This document shows positions 18,615 through 26,344 of a stretch of 64,000 nucleotides of DNA, piece after piece (position 1 is the stretch's first letter; the number at the start of each line of letters is the position of its first letter). Under the pieces are notes generated by a model. The model searched no databases. It was not told where the DNA came from and worked only from the letters and a program-made list of their open reading frames with translations. Both the position numbers and the translations under genes were made by a program. This stretch comes from JACDAN01 sp963827705 (lineage in GTDB: Bacteria; Actinomycetota; Thermoleophilia; Gaiellales; Gaiellaceae), in assembly GCA_963827705.1 (NCBI GenBank), contig CAWHBN010000004.1, forward strand, positions 14,787 to 78,786. The letters run 5' to 3'.

Positions 18615-20219
18615 TTGAGCACGGACCCTGCGGCTGAGCCCCGCCACGACTCGGACGACACAAGCATCCTGCACAGGCTCGGCTACGCGCAGGAGCTCTT
18701 CCGCTCGATGGGCGGGTTCCAGAACTTCGCGATCTCCTTCACGATCATCTCGATCCTGGCGGGCTGCCTGACCTCGTACTACATCGCGTACAACCAGGGC
18801 GGGCCGGTCGCGATCACCTGGGGCTGGCTGCTCGTCGGCCTCTTCAGCACGATCGTGGCGATGTCAATGGGCGAGATCGCCTCCGTCTACCCCACTGCCG
18901 GCGGCCTCTACTACTGGGCATCGAAGCTCGGGAGCCCGGCCTGGGGCTGGTTCACCGGCTGGTTCAACCTCATCGGCCAGATCGCGGTCACGGCCGCGAT
19001 CGGTTACGGCTGTGCGGTCTTCACGACCGCGCTCTTGAACCTGCTCTGGGATTACCCGAACTCGACGAGCTGGGTGCTCTTCACCTACGGGATGATCCTG
19101 CTCCTCGCCGGCATCGTGAACATGTTCAAGGTCTCGGCAACGGCGATGCTGAACGCGTTCTCGGCCTGGTGGCACATGGTCGGCGTGCTCGTCATCGTCG
19201 GGATCCTGATTGCCGTCCCCGACAACCACAAGTCGATCGGCTTCGTCTTCGGCGAGACGATCAACAACACCGGCTTCTCGGGACACAGCTGGAGCAGCTT
19301 CATGTACGTCTACGTCTTCATCACCGGGCTGGCAATGGCCCAGTACACGATCACCGGTTTCGACGCCTCGGCGCACATGAGCGAGGAGACGAGGAAGGCA
19401 TCGCTCGCCGCGGCCTGGGGCATGGTGATGGCGGTCGTCGTGTCGGTGATCTTCGGGTTCATCCTCCTCGTCGCCGTGACGTTCGCGATCCCGGACCTGA
19501 CCAACGACGATCTCGTCGCCGCGGGACAGGGAATCGTCACGCTGATCTGGACGGAATCGACGAGCACGGCCTGGGCGAAATTCATGCTCTTCATCGTCGT
19601 GGTCGCACAGACCTTCTGCACGATCGCGTCCGTGACGTCGGCGTCGCGGATGATGTTCGCGTTCTCGCGCGACGGCGCCGTCCCCGGACACAAGTTCTGG
19701 CGGCGTGTCTCCAAGGCCGATCGCGTGCCGGTCTACGCGGTCTGGGGGATCTGCGTGCTCTCGTTCGCACTGATGATCCCGACGCTCTCCAACGCGTTCG
19801 TGGGCTATGCCGTCGGCACGCAGATCTCGGTGATCGGCCTGTACATCGCGTTCATCCTGCCGGTCATCCTGCGCTTGAAGGCCGGGAGCTCCTTCCAGCA
19901 GGGCGCCTGGAACCTCGGCCGCTACTACAAGCTGGTCGACTGGGCGGCGATCATCTGGGTCGCATTCATCGCGATCGCGTTCGTGCTCCCGTTCGCGTCC
20001 ACCGGCATCCCCGGGAACGAAGGCTTCACCTGGGACTTCTTCAACTACACGGGGCCGCTCGTCGGAGCCGCATTCCTCCTCTTCGGAGGCTGGTACGTGC
20101 TCTCGGCCCGCAAGTGGTTCAAGGGCCCGGTCGTGCAGGGCACCGAGGAGGAGTTGGAGCGGATCGAGCGCGAGTACGAACGAGGCGGTCCGGCGACGAC
20201 GGTCTCACCCGCGAAGTAG
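18615..20219 (+). CDS. APC-family amino acid/polyamine permease
   Basis: About 534 residues with roughly 12 membrane helices. Early helices carry FAISFTIISILAGCLTSYYI and GWFNLIGQIAVTAAIGYG, typical of the GABA/choline (BAT1-like) branch of APC transporters. The start is TTG 18615, with GGAGG five bases upstream; an in-frame ATG at 18603 overlaps that site and is less likely. A bidirectional terminator follows the stop. It is the third rightward gene, after the kinase and demethylating flavoprotein, and probably imports the amine degraded by the cluster. Confidence 0.88.
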   Translation: MSTDPAAEPRHDSDDTSILHRLGYAQELFRSMGGFQNFAISFTIISILAGCLTSYYIAYNQGGPVAITWGWLLVGLFSTIVAMSMGEIASVYPTAGGLYYWASKLGSPAWGWFTGWFNLIGQIAVTAAIGYGCAVFTTALLNLLWDYPNSTSWVLFTYGMILLLAGIVNMFKVSATAMLNAFSAWWHMVGVLVIVGILIAVPDNHKSIGFVFGETINNTGFSGHSWSSFMYVYVFITGLAMAQYTITGFDASAHMSEETRKASLAAAWGMVMAVVVSVIFGFILLVAVTFAIPDLTNDDLVAAGQGIVTLIWTESTSTAWAKFMLFIVVVAQTFCTIASVTSASRMMFAFSRDGAVPGHKFWRRVSKADRVPVYAVWGICVLSFALMIPTLSNAFVGYAVGTQISVIGLYIAFILPVILRLKAGSSFQQGAWNLGRYYKLVDWAAIIWVAFIAIAFVLPFASTGIPGNEGFTWDFFNYTGPLVGAAFLLFGGWYVLSARKWFKGPVVQGTEEELERIEREYERGGPATTVSPAK

Positions 20220-20230
20220 CGATATGCGAG

Positions 20231-20254
20231 AGGGCGGGGCTCCGGCCCCGCCCT
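20231..20254. terminator. Bidirectional terminator hairpin
   Basis: A perfect 10-bp stem, AGGGCGGGGC against GCCCCGCCCT, closes a TCCG tetraloop, between the permease stop (plus) and the stop of the small minus-strand gene, whose stop codon overlaps the right arm. There is no T-tract, as is usual in high-GC actinobacteria. Confidence 0.8.
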
Positions 20255-20576
20255 ACTCGACCAGGTGCTCCACCTCGTCGCGCTTGTCGACGACGAGGAA
20301 ACGATCGGCCTGCTCGACAACATGCTCGATCTCGAGGTTCTCGTGGCCGGGCACGACGGCGAAGCGATCCCGCTGACTCCGGACGCGTTCGTACTCGTCG
20401 AGGGTCATCAGGACGCGGTCTTCGCAACCCTCATCTCGCCCGCACTCGCACTGGAACTCGAACTGGTGCTCCGCGTCGGCCCAGGCGGTCGCGCCTTCGT
20501 CGATGGCGGCGCGCTGGTCGTTCACGGTGCGCATCAGGCCCTCGTTGCGGGCCTGTCGCTCGAGCCGCTCCTCCAC
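20253..20576 (-). CDS. Conserved small cysteine-motif protein, function unknown
   Basis: 107 residues. The N-terminal half is a charged helix rich in Glu and Arg. The middle has FQCECGRDEGCEDRVLM, a Cys-x-Cys-x5-Cys arrangement that could bind a metal. It continues into LDEYERVRSQRDRFAVVPGHE, which resembles a small-protein family I associate with actinobacteria. It is not recognised as an enzyme. It ends inside the terminator shared with the permease and starts 44 bp from repeat copy B. Confidence 0.65.
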   Translation of the reverse strand: MEERLERQARNEGLMRTVNDQRAAIDEGATAWADAEHQFEFQCECGRDEGCEDRVLMTLDEYERVRSQRDRFAVVPGHENLEIEHVVEQADRFLVVDKRDEVEHLVE

Positions 20577-20620
20577 GGTCTGAATCCTACGCCTGGCATC
20601 GCGGCTTGCTGACTCGCGAA

Positions 20621-20772
20621 GCTAGCCGGTCACTGGCCCGGCGCTGGGCGTGCGCGGCCGGAGGGGATAGTGCCGTGGCACAGACCCGGAGAGCCGCGTG
20701 CGGTCAGCGTCGGGAGGGCTGCCGGAGCCCGGCTCCGCCGGGCGGGAGGCAGCCCGGCCAGTGGCCGGCTAG
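20621..20772 (-). repeat. Two-hairpin intergenic repeat, copy B
   Basis: About 152 bp in opposite orientation to copies A and C. It has the longest outer arms: CTAGCCGGTCACTGGCCCGGC (from 20622) against GCCCGGCCAGTGGCCGGCTAG (20752-20772), about 19 of 21 paired. Internal hairpin 1 is at about 20714-20740 and hairpin 2 at about 20650-20700, with tip GTGCCGTGGCAC next to GGGGATA. The last bases supply the stop codon of the SufT-like gene. Confidence 0.72.
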
Positions 20773-21068
20773 CCGAAGCCGAGGATGAACTTGGCGTCGT
20801 CGGACATCTTCTCCGGCGACCAGGGCGGATCCCAGGTCAGCTCGGTCTCGACCTCCTCGACTCCTGGCACCTGGGCAGTGACCATGTTGATCTGCTCGTC
20901 GATCATCGGGCCGACCGGGCAGCCCATCGAGGTGAGTGTGTAGATGACCTTCACCTTCGGGCCCTCGACCTCCACGTCGTACATGAGCCCGAGGTCGACG
21001 ATGTCCATCCCGAGCTCGGGATCCTCCACCTGGCGGAGCGCCTCGACGACGTCATCTCTCATAGCCAT
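20769..21068 (-). CDS. SufT/MIP18-family iron-sulfur assembly protein
   Basis: 99 residues of the DUF59 family. The conserved core is VEDPELGMDIVDLGLMYDV and the reactive cysteine is in TSMGCPVGPMI. SufT-like proteins help mature iron-sulfur proteins. It lies 15 bp after the fructose-bisphosphatase gene and is the last gene of that operon. Its stop codon and final residue are formed by repeat copy B, so insertion of the element may have reset the end of the protein. Confidence 0.85.
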   Translation of the reverse strand: MAMRDDVVEALRQVEDPELGMDIVDLGLMYDVEVEGPKVKVIYTLTSMGCPVGPMIDEQINMVTAQVPGVEEVETELTWDPPWSPEKMSDDAKFILGFG

Positions 21069-21083
21069 GGATTGAGGGTACCC

Positions 21084-22103
21084 CTAGAAGCCGGGAAGCC
21101 GAACCTCTTCCCGGCGCTCACGCTGGAAGAAGTGGATGCCTTCGGTGAAGCGCACCCAGTTGCAGCGGGTGCACATGACGAGCGTGTGCGTCCAGGCGCT
21201 GTCCGCCCGGAAGCGGACGCCCCGGAGGAGATCGCTGTTCGAGACTCCGGTGGCGCAGACGATCGCCTCCTTCGGACCGAGGTCTTCCGTCGTGAACACG
21301 CGCTCGACGTCCTCGATCCCCTGCTCGCGGGCCTCGTCGATCTCGCGGCGCGACACCGGCCAGAGCTGGGCCTGGAGCTCGCCGCCGAGGCAGCGCAGCG
21401 CGGCGGCCGCCAGCACCGCCTGCCTCGTGCCGCCGATGCCGATCGCCAGGTGATCGTTCGTGCCCCGGATCGCGGCGGAGACCGAGGCGGTGACGTCGCC
21501 GTCCTGGATCAGCTTGATCCGAGCGCCCGCGGCGCGGATCTCCTCGATCAGGTCGTGGTGCCGGGGCCGCTCGAGGACGATCGTCGTGATGTCGCCGACC
21601 CGCCGTCCGAAGGCCTCCGCGATCGCCTCGATGTTCTCCCCGACGGGCCGTCTGAGGTCGATGTGCCCGCGTGCGACCGGGCCAACCGCCATCTTCCGCA
21701 TGTACATGTCCGGAAGGGTCTGGAGCGATCCGGGCTCGCCGACCGCGATCATCGACATGGCGCCCGCGCCGCCACGGGCGACGATGGCGCTCCCCTCGAG
21801 CGGGTCCACCGCCAGCTCGACCACCGCTCCCCCGGCGCCGAGCTTCACGCCGGTCTGTAGCCGCTCACCCTCACCGGCGGCGCCGATCACGACCGTTCCG
21901 TCGATGGGAAGCTTCTCCAGCGCCTCGAGCATCCCCGACGTCGCAGCCTCGAGGGCAGCCGTCTCGTCCGCCCGGCCAAGCCACCGGGCGCTCGCCAGGG
22001 CCGCGCGCTCGGTCCCCCGCGCAAAGCTCTCGCAGAGACACGTCCGGAGCGTCCCCTCGCTCTGGGCGCCGAGCTCGGCTCCTTTGGCAGCGACGTCGGT
22101 CAC
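21084..22103 (-). CDS. glpX: Class II fructose-1,6-bisphosphatase GlpX
   Basis: 339 residues. GlpX motifs present are VVIGAAGEGERLQTG, the metal-binding VDPLEGSAIVARG, and IGIGGTRQAVLAAAALRCLGG near residue 215. It removes the 1-phosphate of fructose-1,6-bisphosphate in gluconeogenesis. Its ATG overlaps the stop of the 2-phosphoglycerate kinase gene by 4 bp. That links gluconeogenic flux to the cyclic 2,3-diphosphoglycerate branch, both fed by the triose/phosphoglycerate pool. Confidence 0.92.
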   Translation of the reverse strand: MTDVAAKGAELGAQSEGTLRTCLCESFARGTERAALASARWLGRADETAALEAATSGMLEALEKLPIDGTVVIGAAGEGERLQTGVKLGAGGAVVELAVDPLEGSAIVARGGAGAMSMIAVGEPGSLQTLPDMYMRKMAVGPVARGHIDLRRPVGENIEAIAEAFGRRVGDITTIVLERPRHHDLIEEIRAAGARIKLIQDGDVTASVSAAIRGTNDHLAIGIGGTRQAVLAAAALRCLGGELQAQLWPVSRREIDEAREQGIEDVERVFTTEDLGPKEAIVCATGVSNSDLLRGVRFRADSAWTHTLVMCTRCNWVRFTEGIHFFQRERREEVRLPGF

Positions 22104-23011
22104 GACGAGACCCGTACCCTGTCGACCGCGGCGAGAACCAGCTCCAGCACGCCGCCGATTGCCTTCTCCCGCTCCGAGTTCTCGACCACCGGGACCTCCT
22201 CCACCTGTGCGCGCTCGACGATGTAGTCCTGGAGATAGCGGATGTCGCCGAGGCGCTCGAGGTACTTGTCCAGGGGCCGGACGCCCTCAGACGCGATGTC
22301 GCGGATCCAGAAGTGCCCGGCGTGCGCCTCCTCGTTCCCGATCGTGATCACGCAGTCGACGACGAGCGCGTTCTCGACCATCCGCGGGAGCATCCCCGGC
22401 ACGAGATGAACGCCTTCGATGACCATCGACCAGCCCTCCTCGAGCGACCGGTCGATCGCCGCCTGGACCCCGACGAGAACGTGGCGCGTCTGCTCGAGGA
22501 ACCCGTGGAGGAGCGGGTCGACCTCCTCCTCTTGCGCCGTCGGCAGCGCGCGGCCGGCCTCGAAGCTCGAGTAGTGGATCGCGGGCAGGAACTCGGGCGT
22601 GAACAGCGCGCGCATGGTCTGGCGCACGAAGTCCGTCGACGTCACCCGCGTGATCCCGAGGCGGTACGCGACCTCGGCGGCGACCGTCGACTTGCCCGTG
22701 CCGGTGGCGCCGCCGATCAGGATGATCAGCGGCATGTCGAGCTCGTCGAGCTCCTGGTAGCGCCGAAGCCGTCCCATCGCAAGCGCCCCGTCCGGCTCGC
22801 CGAGCACCTCGATCGCAAGCTCTTCCATCCGCTCGAAGTCGGCCGTCCGCTTGCCGGTCGCGGCCAGGTCCTGCTCGACGCGGCGCGCGACCTCGTAGGC
22901 GCCGGCGACGCCGAGCCCGGTGCGCATCAGGGCTCTCGCCATCAGGCCCTTCGAGTACGGATGCTCGTCGGTGCCGAGGTGGAGCGGATCGAAGCGGCGG
23001 CGCTCGGGCAT
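22100..23011 (-). CDS. 2-phosphoglycerate kinase
   Basis: 303 residues from ATG 23011, which overlaps the stop of the synthetase gene (TGATG). The N-terminus is an ATP-cone-like domain (YSKGLMARALMRTGLG, residues 19-60). The kinase half has P-loop GGATGTGKST near residue 103, DFVRQTMRALF and VIEGVHLVPGM. This is the layout of archaeal 2-phosphoglycerate kinase, which makes 2,3-diphosphoglycerate from 2-phosphoglycerate and ATP. Linkage to the next-step enzyme is strong context. A generic P-loop kinase is the alternative. Confidence 0.82.
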   Translation of the reverse strand: MPERRRFDPLHLGTDEHPYSKGLMARALMRTGLGVAGAYEVARRVEQDLAATGKRTADFERMEELAIEVLGEPDGALAMGRLRRYQELDELDMPLIILIGGATGTGKSTVAAEVAYRLGITRVTSTDFVRQTMRALFTPEFLPAIHYSSFEAGRALPTAQEEEVDPLLHGFLEQTRHVLVGVQAAIDRSLEEGWSMVIEGVHLVPGMLPRMVENALVVDCVITIGNEEAHAGHFWIRDIASEGVRPLDKYLERLGDIRYLQDYIVERAQVEEVPVVENSEREKAIGGVLELVLAAVDRVRVSS

Positions 23012-24276
23012 CAGTGCACGGGCTCCGGCTGTGCCGTCTCCGCCAGCGCCCGCAGCTCGTCGTCCAGATCCGGCTGGCCCTCGATCGGAATCACGTCGTT
23101 GTCGGCGAACACCACCGGGATGTCCCGCTCGGCGGCTGCCCGGGCGACCACGTCGATCGCAGCCGCCTTGATCTCGACGACGAAGACGTCTGCATCGGCC
23201 CGCTGAACGTCCTCGCGCAGCTGCTCGCGGCGCGACAGGTTGCAGGAGATCGTCACGTCGGCGGCGCCGTGCTCGTCGCGGAGGTGCCCTGCCAGCAGCT
23301 CGGTCGCCGACGCGTCGGCCGTGGTGAAGAACGCGACCCTCTTGCCCTCGATCGGCTCGATCGGCCGCGGACGGAGCACGGTCGCCACGACCGGGACGTC
23401 CTTGACCTCGCGGACCGCCTCGGCGAGCTCCTGGTGCCGAGTCCCGTCCTCGGCCATGGTCAGGACGACGAGGTCGGAGACGAGGATGCGGTACGCGTTG
23501 AGGTAGCCGACCACGAGCTCGGGCGGCTGGTGAGCGCCTGCGACGAGAACTCGCTTCCGCGTCGCAACCGGGGGGATCGCCGCGCCGCTCCCGTCGAAGA
23601 TCACGAGCTCGGGCTCGCGATCGAGGGCCTTCTGCGCGCCTGCGGCGACGTTGCTCGTCCACGGAACCCCCGCGAGCCCGCCGCCGGCGCGCCGGCAGCC
23701 GATCGTCGGGACACCCGAGAGCGCGGCAGTCTCGAGGTAGTCCGACGCCGCATGCGCGCCTTCGCGTGCGAGCTCCAGGAGATCCTCGACGGTCGGCCGC
23801 AGGTCGGCAACCTGAGGCTCCGCCGGGCCCCCGCGTCCCATCGAGACGACGACGACGTCGCGCTCGTCTGCGAGCAGGCGCGCCGCGTACCCCGTGACGG
23901 CCGTCTTGCCGAGCCGCTTGCCGGTGCCGATCACGGCGAGCGACGGAAGATCGAACGGCTCGTACTCCGGAACGCGGAGCGAGAAGTCGGCGCCTTCGTA
24001 GGCGATTCCGAGCGCGAGGAACCGGCTCGCGAGCCGGAACCGCTCGCGCGGTCCCAGCACCGGCTCGTCCGAGACGTCCACCGCCACCTCGGGGTCGAAG
24101 CGTGAAAGCGCCTCCTCGAGGTCGGCGGCGAGCGGGACGCCGTAGTCGTCCCCGCCCATGAGCTTCTCCGTGCCTCCGACGAGCAGCGCGCCGACGACGT
24201 CGTGCGGGATCTCGGCCAGCGCGTCGCGCACGACCGGCGCGTAGTGCTCCCCGTCAATGAGCGCCAAAGCTCTCAT
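23011..24276 (-). CDS. Cyclic 2,3-diphosphoglycerate synthetase
   Basis: 421 residues from ATG 24276. It has an N-terminal domain starting LALIDGEHYAPVV, then a P-loop-like GTGKRLGKTAV near residue 130, VVVVSMGRGGP and VIFDGSGAAIPP. This matches cyclic 2,3-diphosphoglycerate synthetase, which closes 2,3-diphosphoglycerate into the cyclic anhydride using ATP, known from Methanothermus fervidus where the product is a thermoprotective solute. The neighbour supplies its substrate. An in-frame extension upstream runs through repeat copy C and is not part of the gene. Confidence 0.82.
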   Translation of the reverse strand: MRALALIDGEHYAPVVRDALAEIPHDVVGALLVGGTEKLMGGDDYGVPLAADLEEALSRFDPEVAVDVSDEPVLGPRERFRLASRFLALGIAYEGADFSLRVPEYEPFDLPSLAVIGTGKRLGKTAVTGYAARLLADERDVVVVSMGRGGPAEPQVADLRPTVEDLLELAREGAHAASDYLETAALSGVPTIGCRRAGGGLAGVPWTSNVAAGAQKALDREPELVIFDGSGAAIPPVATRKRVLVAGAHQPPELVVGYLNAYRILVSDLVVLTMAEDGTRHQELAEAVREVKDVPVVATVLRPRPIEPIEGKRVAFFTTADASATELLAGHLRDEHGAADVTISCNLSRREQLREDVQRADADVFVVEIKAAAIDVVARAAAERDIPVVFADNDVIPIEGQPDLDDELRALAETAQPEPVH

Positions 24277-24279
24277 GCC

Positions 24280-24432
24280 CCTGGCCGCCTTCGGCTCCCG
24301 CCCGGCGGAGCCGGGCTCCGCCAAAGGCTGACGACGCTGGCTGCGGGATGCTGCGCCCGAGCCGCTTGTCCGTGCCACTCTGCACTGTCCTGCGCGGCTC
24401 GGGCTTGCCTCCCTTCCCAGCGCCGCCCCAGG
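24280..24432 (+). repeat. Two-hairpin intergenic repeat, copy C
   Basis: Fills the gap between the synthetase start and the phosphoesterase stop. Hairpin 1 is GGCGGAGCCGGGCTCCGCC (24304-24322). The spacer TGACGACGCTGGCTGC follows. Hairpin 2 has a perfect 11-bp stem, GCCCGAGCCGC (24355-24365) with GCGGCTCGGGC (24394-24404), around an inner GTGC/GCAC stem. Compared with A and B the stem bases differ but still pair. The outer arms are weak (about 5 bp). Confidence 0.68.
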
Positions 24433-24436
24433 AAGC

Positions 24437-25237
24437 TCACCGCGTGGTCACCTCGCCCTCGATCCGAGCCGTGTACTTCTCGAACGCCCGCGTGTCGAGC
24501 GAGAACTGGATGATCCGCTCCTGCCCGTGAAATGGGTACTTGCGCCAGACGTCCACGTGCTTGCCGTGAACCTCGATGACGTTGTAACAGGGCCTCGTAT
24601 TGCCCCTGAGCCGGATGGAGGAGACCGTCCCGGTGTTGACGACGAACATGTCCTCGAGGCGCCAGGCGTACGGCACGTGCTTGTGGCCCGAGAGGACGAG
24701 ATCGACCTGCGCGCCCTGCAGGCACTCGATGACGTCGCCGGCGTCGTAGACGATGTTCCGCTCGCGACCCGTCCCCGGTACGGGGAGCAGGTGGTGGTGC
24801 ATCACGAAGATGCGGAAGTCGGCCGGCCCGGCGAACTGCTCCTCGATCCACGAATACCGTGCGCGGCCGATCTGACCGTGGTCGAGGTCGGGCTCGCTGG
24901 AGTCGACGGCGACCACGGTGATCTCCTCCAGCCGCAGGACCGAGTGGCGCTCGCCGAAGAACTCCTCGAAGTGGAGGTAGCCGACGTTTCGCGAGTCGTG
25001 ATTGCCCGGGATGACGACCATCCGTTCACAGTTGAGCCGGTCGAGGTACTCCCGCGCCATCAGGAACTCCTGCTTGAACCCGAACGTCGTCAGGTCGCCT
25101 GAACAGATGATCAGGTCCGGCTCGAGCTCGTTGATCTCGGCCACCGCGCGCTCCATCAGGCTCGGCACGAAGTCGGGGCCACCGCAGTGGATGTCCGAGA
25201 TGTGGGCGATCGTCCTCGACCCGTCGCGTCCCGGCAT
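24437..25237 (-). CDS. Calcineurin-like metallophosphoesterase
   Basis: 266 residues from ATG 25237. All metal-binding blocks of the family are present: ISDIHCGG (Asp and His), CSGDLT, IPGNHDSRN, VMHHHL and LSGHKHV. It resembles the cyclic-nucleotide phosphodiesterase CpdA/ICC group, and no signal peptide is seen, so it is probably cytosolic. It precedes the cyclic-diphosphoglycerate operon, separated by repeat copy C. A role in opening the cyclic solute is possible but is only inferred from position. Confidence 0.85.
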   Translation of the reverse strand: MPGRDGSRTIAHISDIHCGGPDFVPSLMERAVAEINELEPDLIICSGDLTTFGFKQEFLMAREYLDRLNCERMVVIPGNHDSRNVGYLHFEEFFGERHSVLRLEEITVVAVDSSEPDLDHGQIGRARYSWIEEQFAGPADFRIFVMHHHLLPVPGTGRERNIVYDAGDVIECLQGAQVDLVLSGHKHVPYAWRLEDMFVVNTGTVSSIRLRGNTRPCYNVIEVHGKHVDVWRKYPFHGQERIIQFSLDTRAFEKYTARIEGEVTTR

Positions 25238-25299
25238 GCTCGAAGTGTAAGAAGGCGGCGAGGCATGGTGTCCGAGGCCGTCGCTACTCTCAGGGGCGG

Positions 25300-25668
25300 G
25301 TGGTCGAAAAAGTTCCCGATTTCCAGGCATATCGTGGAGAGGGGCAGCCGTGCTTCGCGCACGAGGTCGAGCTCGAATGCGCGAAGCTCCTCGACTACTA
25401 CGAGATTCCGTGGATGTACGAGCCGCACACGTTCGTGCTCGAGGAAGGCCCCGACGGCCGGGTCATCGAGGCGTTCTCGCCGGACTTCTACCTCCCCGAG
25501 CAGGGCCTCTACGTCGAGCTGACCGTGATGAAGCAGTCGCTCGTCACACGGAAGAACCGCAAGCTGCGGAAGCTTCGTGAGCGGTATCCCGGGGTGAACG
25601 TGAAGCTCTTCTATCGTCGAGACATCGAGCGACTGGCTCAGCGATACCGACTGGATCTGGCCTCCTAG
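25300..25668 (+). CDS. PD-(D/E)XK nuclease-like small protein next to hpt
   Basis: 122 residues from GTG 25300. The core SPDFYLPEQGLYVELTVMKQ looks like a PD-(D/E)xK-type nuclease site (Asp, then Glu and Lys one strand later), preceded by EVELECAKLLDYY. The C-terminus alternates basic helix and strand (KNRKLRKLRERYPGVNVKLFYRRDIE). I recall similar proteins beside hpt in actinobacteria but know no experimental function. It ends eight bases before the likely hpt start, so the two are probably translated together. Confidence 0.65.
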   Translation: MVEKVPDFQAYRGEGQPCFAHEVELECAKLLDYYEIPWMYEPHTFVLEEGPDGRVIEAFSPDFYLPEQGLYVELTVMKQSLVTRKNRKLRKLRERYPGVNVKLFYRRDIERLAQRYRLDLAS

Positions 25669-25676
25669 CGCCCGAA

Positions 25677-26201
25677 CTGGACGCACGCATCGGCGAGGTC
25701 TATCTCTCCGCCGAGGACATCCGGGCTCGGGTCGCCGAGCTCGGGACCGCGATCGCGGCCGACTACGCCGGCCGCGAGCCGATCCTCGTCGCCTCGTTGA
25801 AGACGGCCACCGTCTTTCTCTCGGACCTGTCCCGCGCGCTGCCGATCGCGCACAACCTCGATTTCATCGCGCTCGCCGGCTACGAGGGCAACGGCGGCGG
25901 CGGGGGACGCGTGCGGTTGCTGAAAGACCTGACGCTGAGCATCAAGGACCGGGACGTGCTCCTCGTCGAGGACGTCGTGGACACGGGGATGACGCTCAAC
26001 TTCCTCGTCAAGACGCTCGTGCTGCGGGAGCCGAGCTCGCTCGCGGCGGTGGCGCTCCTCGACCGCCCGTACCGACGCCTGGTCGAGAGCCTGCCGGTCC
26101 GGTACGTCGGCTTCACCGTGCCGGACGAGTTCTTCGTCGGCTACGGCTTCGATCTGGAAGGCCGCTGGCGCAACCTCCCGGACCTGCGCCTGCTTCGTTG
26201 A
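25677..26201 (+). CDS. hpt: Hypoxanthine phosphoribosyltransferase family protein
   Basis: About 174 residues. The PRPP-binding loop is VLLVEDVVDTGMTL, and the C-terminal YVGFTVPDEFFVGYGFDL is diagnostic for hypoxanthine-guanine phosphoribosyltransferase, a purine-salvage enzyme. Homology starts at GEVYLSAEDIRARV, well before the first in-frame standard start (TTG 25797). Only CTG 25677 offers a start at the right place, nine bases after the preceding stop. Either CTG is used, by coupling, or a base error hides the true start. Confidence 0.82.
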   Translation: MDARIGEVYLSAEDIRARVAELGTAIAADYAGREPILVASLKTATVFLSDLSRALPIAHNLDFIALAGYEGNGGGGGRVRLLKDLTLSIKDRDVLLVEDVVDTGMTLNFLVKTLVLREPSSLAAVALLDRPYRRLVESLPVRYVGFTVPDEFFVGYGFDLEGRWRNLPDLRLLR

Positions 26202-26210
26202 GCAGAACGA

Positions 26211-26235
26211 CCGGCCGCCCCTCGAGGGCGGCCGG
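26211..26235. terminator. Terminator hairpin between convergent genes
   Basis: Perfect 10-bp stem CCGGCCGCCC/GGGCGGCCGG with loop CTCGA, ten bases after the hpt stop. The M23 peptidase gene converges on it from the right. The remaining stretch to 26344 is intergenic and contains an A/T-rich patch, AAAAATGGGGGACTTTTT (about 26313-26330), that may end the leftward transcript. Confidence 0.8.
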
Positions 26236-26344
26236 CGCCGTCGGGAGACGACAGTGCCGCAAGCCAAGAGCGCGCGAGGCTTGCAGCGCGGAAACTATAA
26301 GGGCATACCTTCAAAAATGGGGGACTTTTTGGTCGCCCGCGGAG

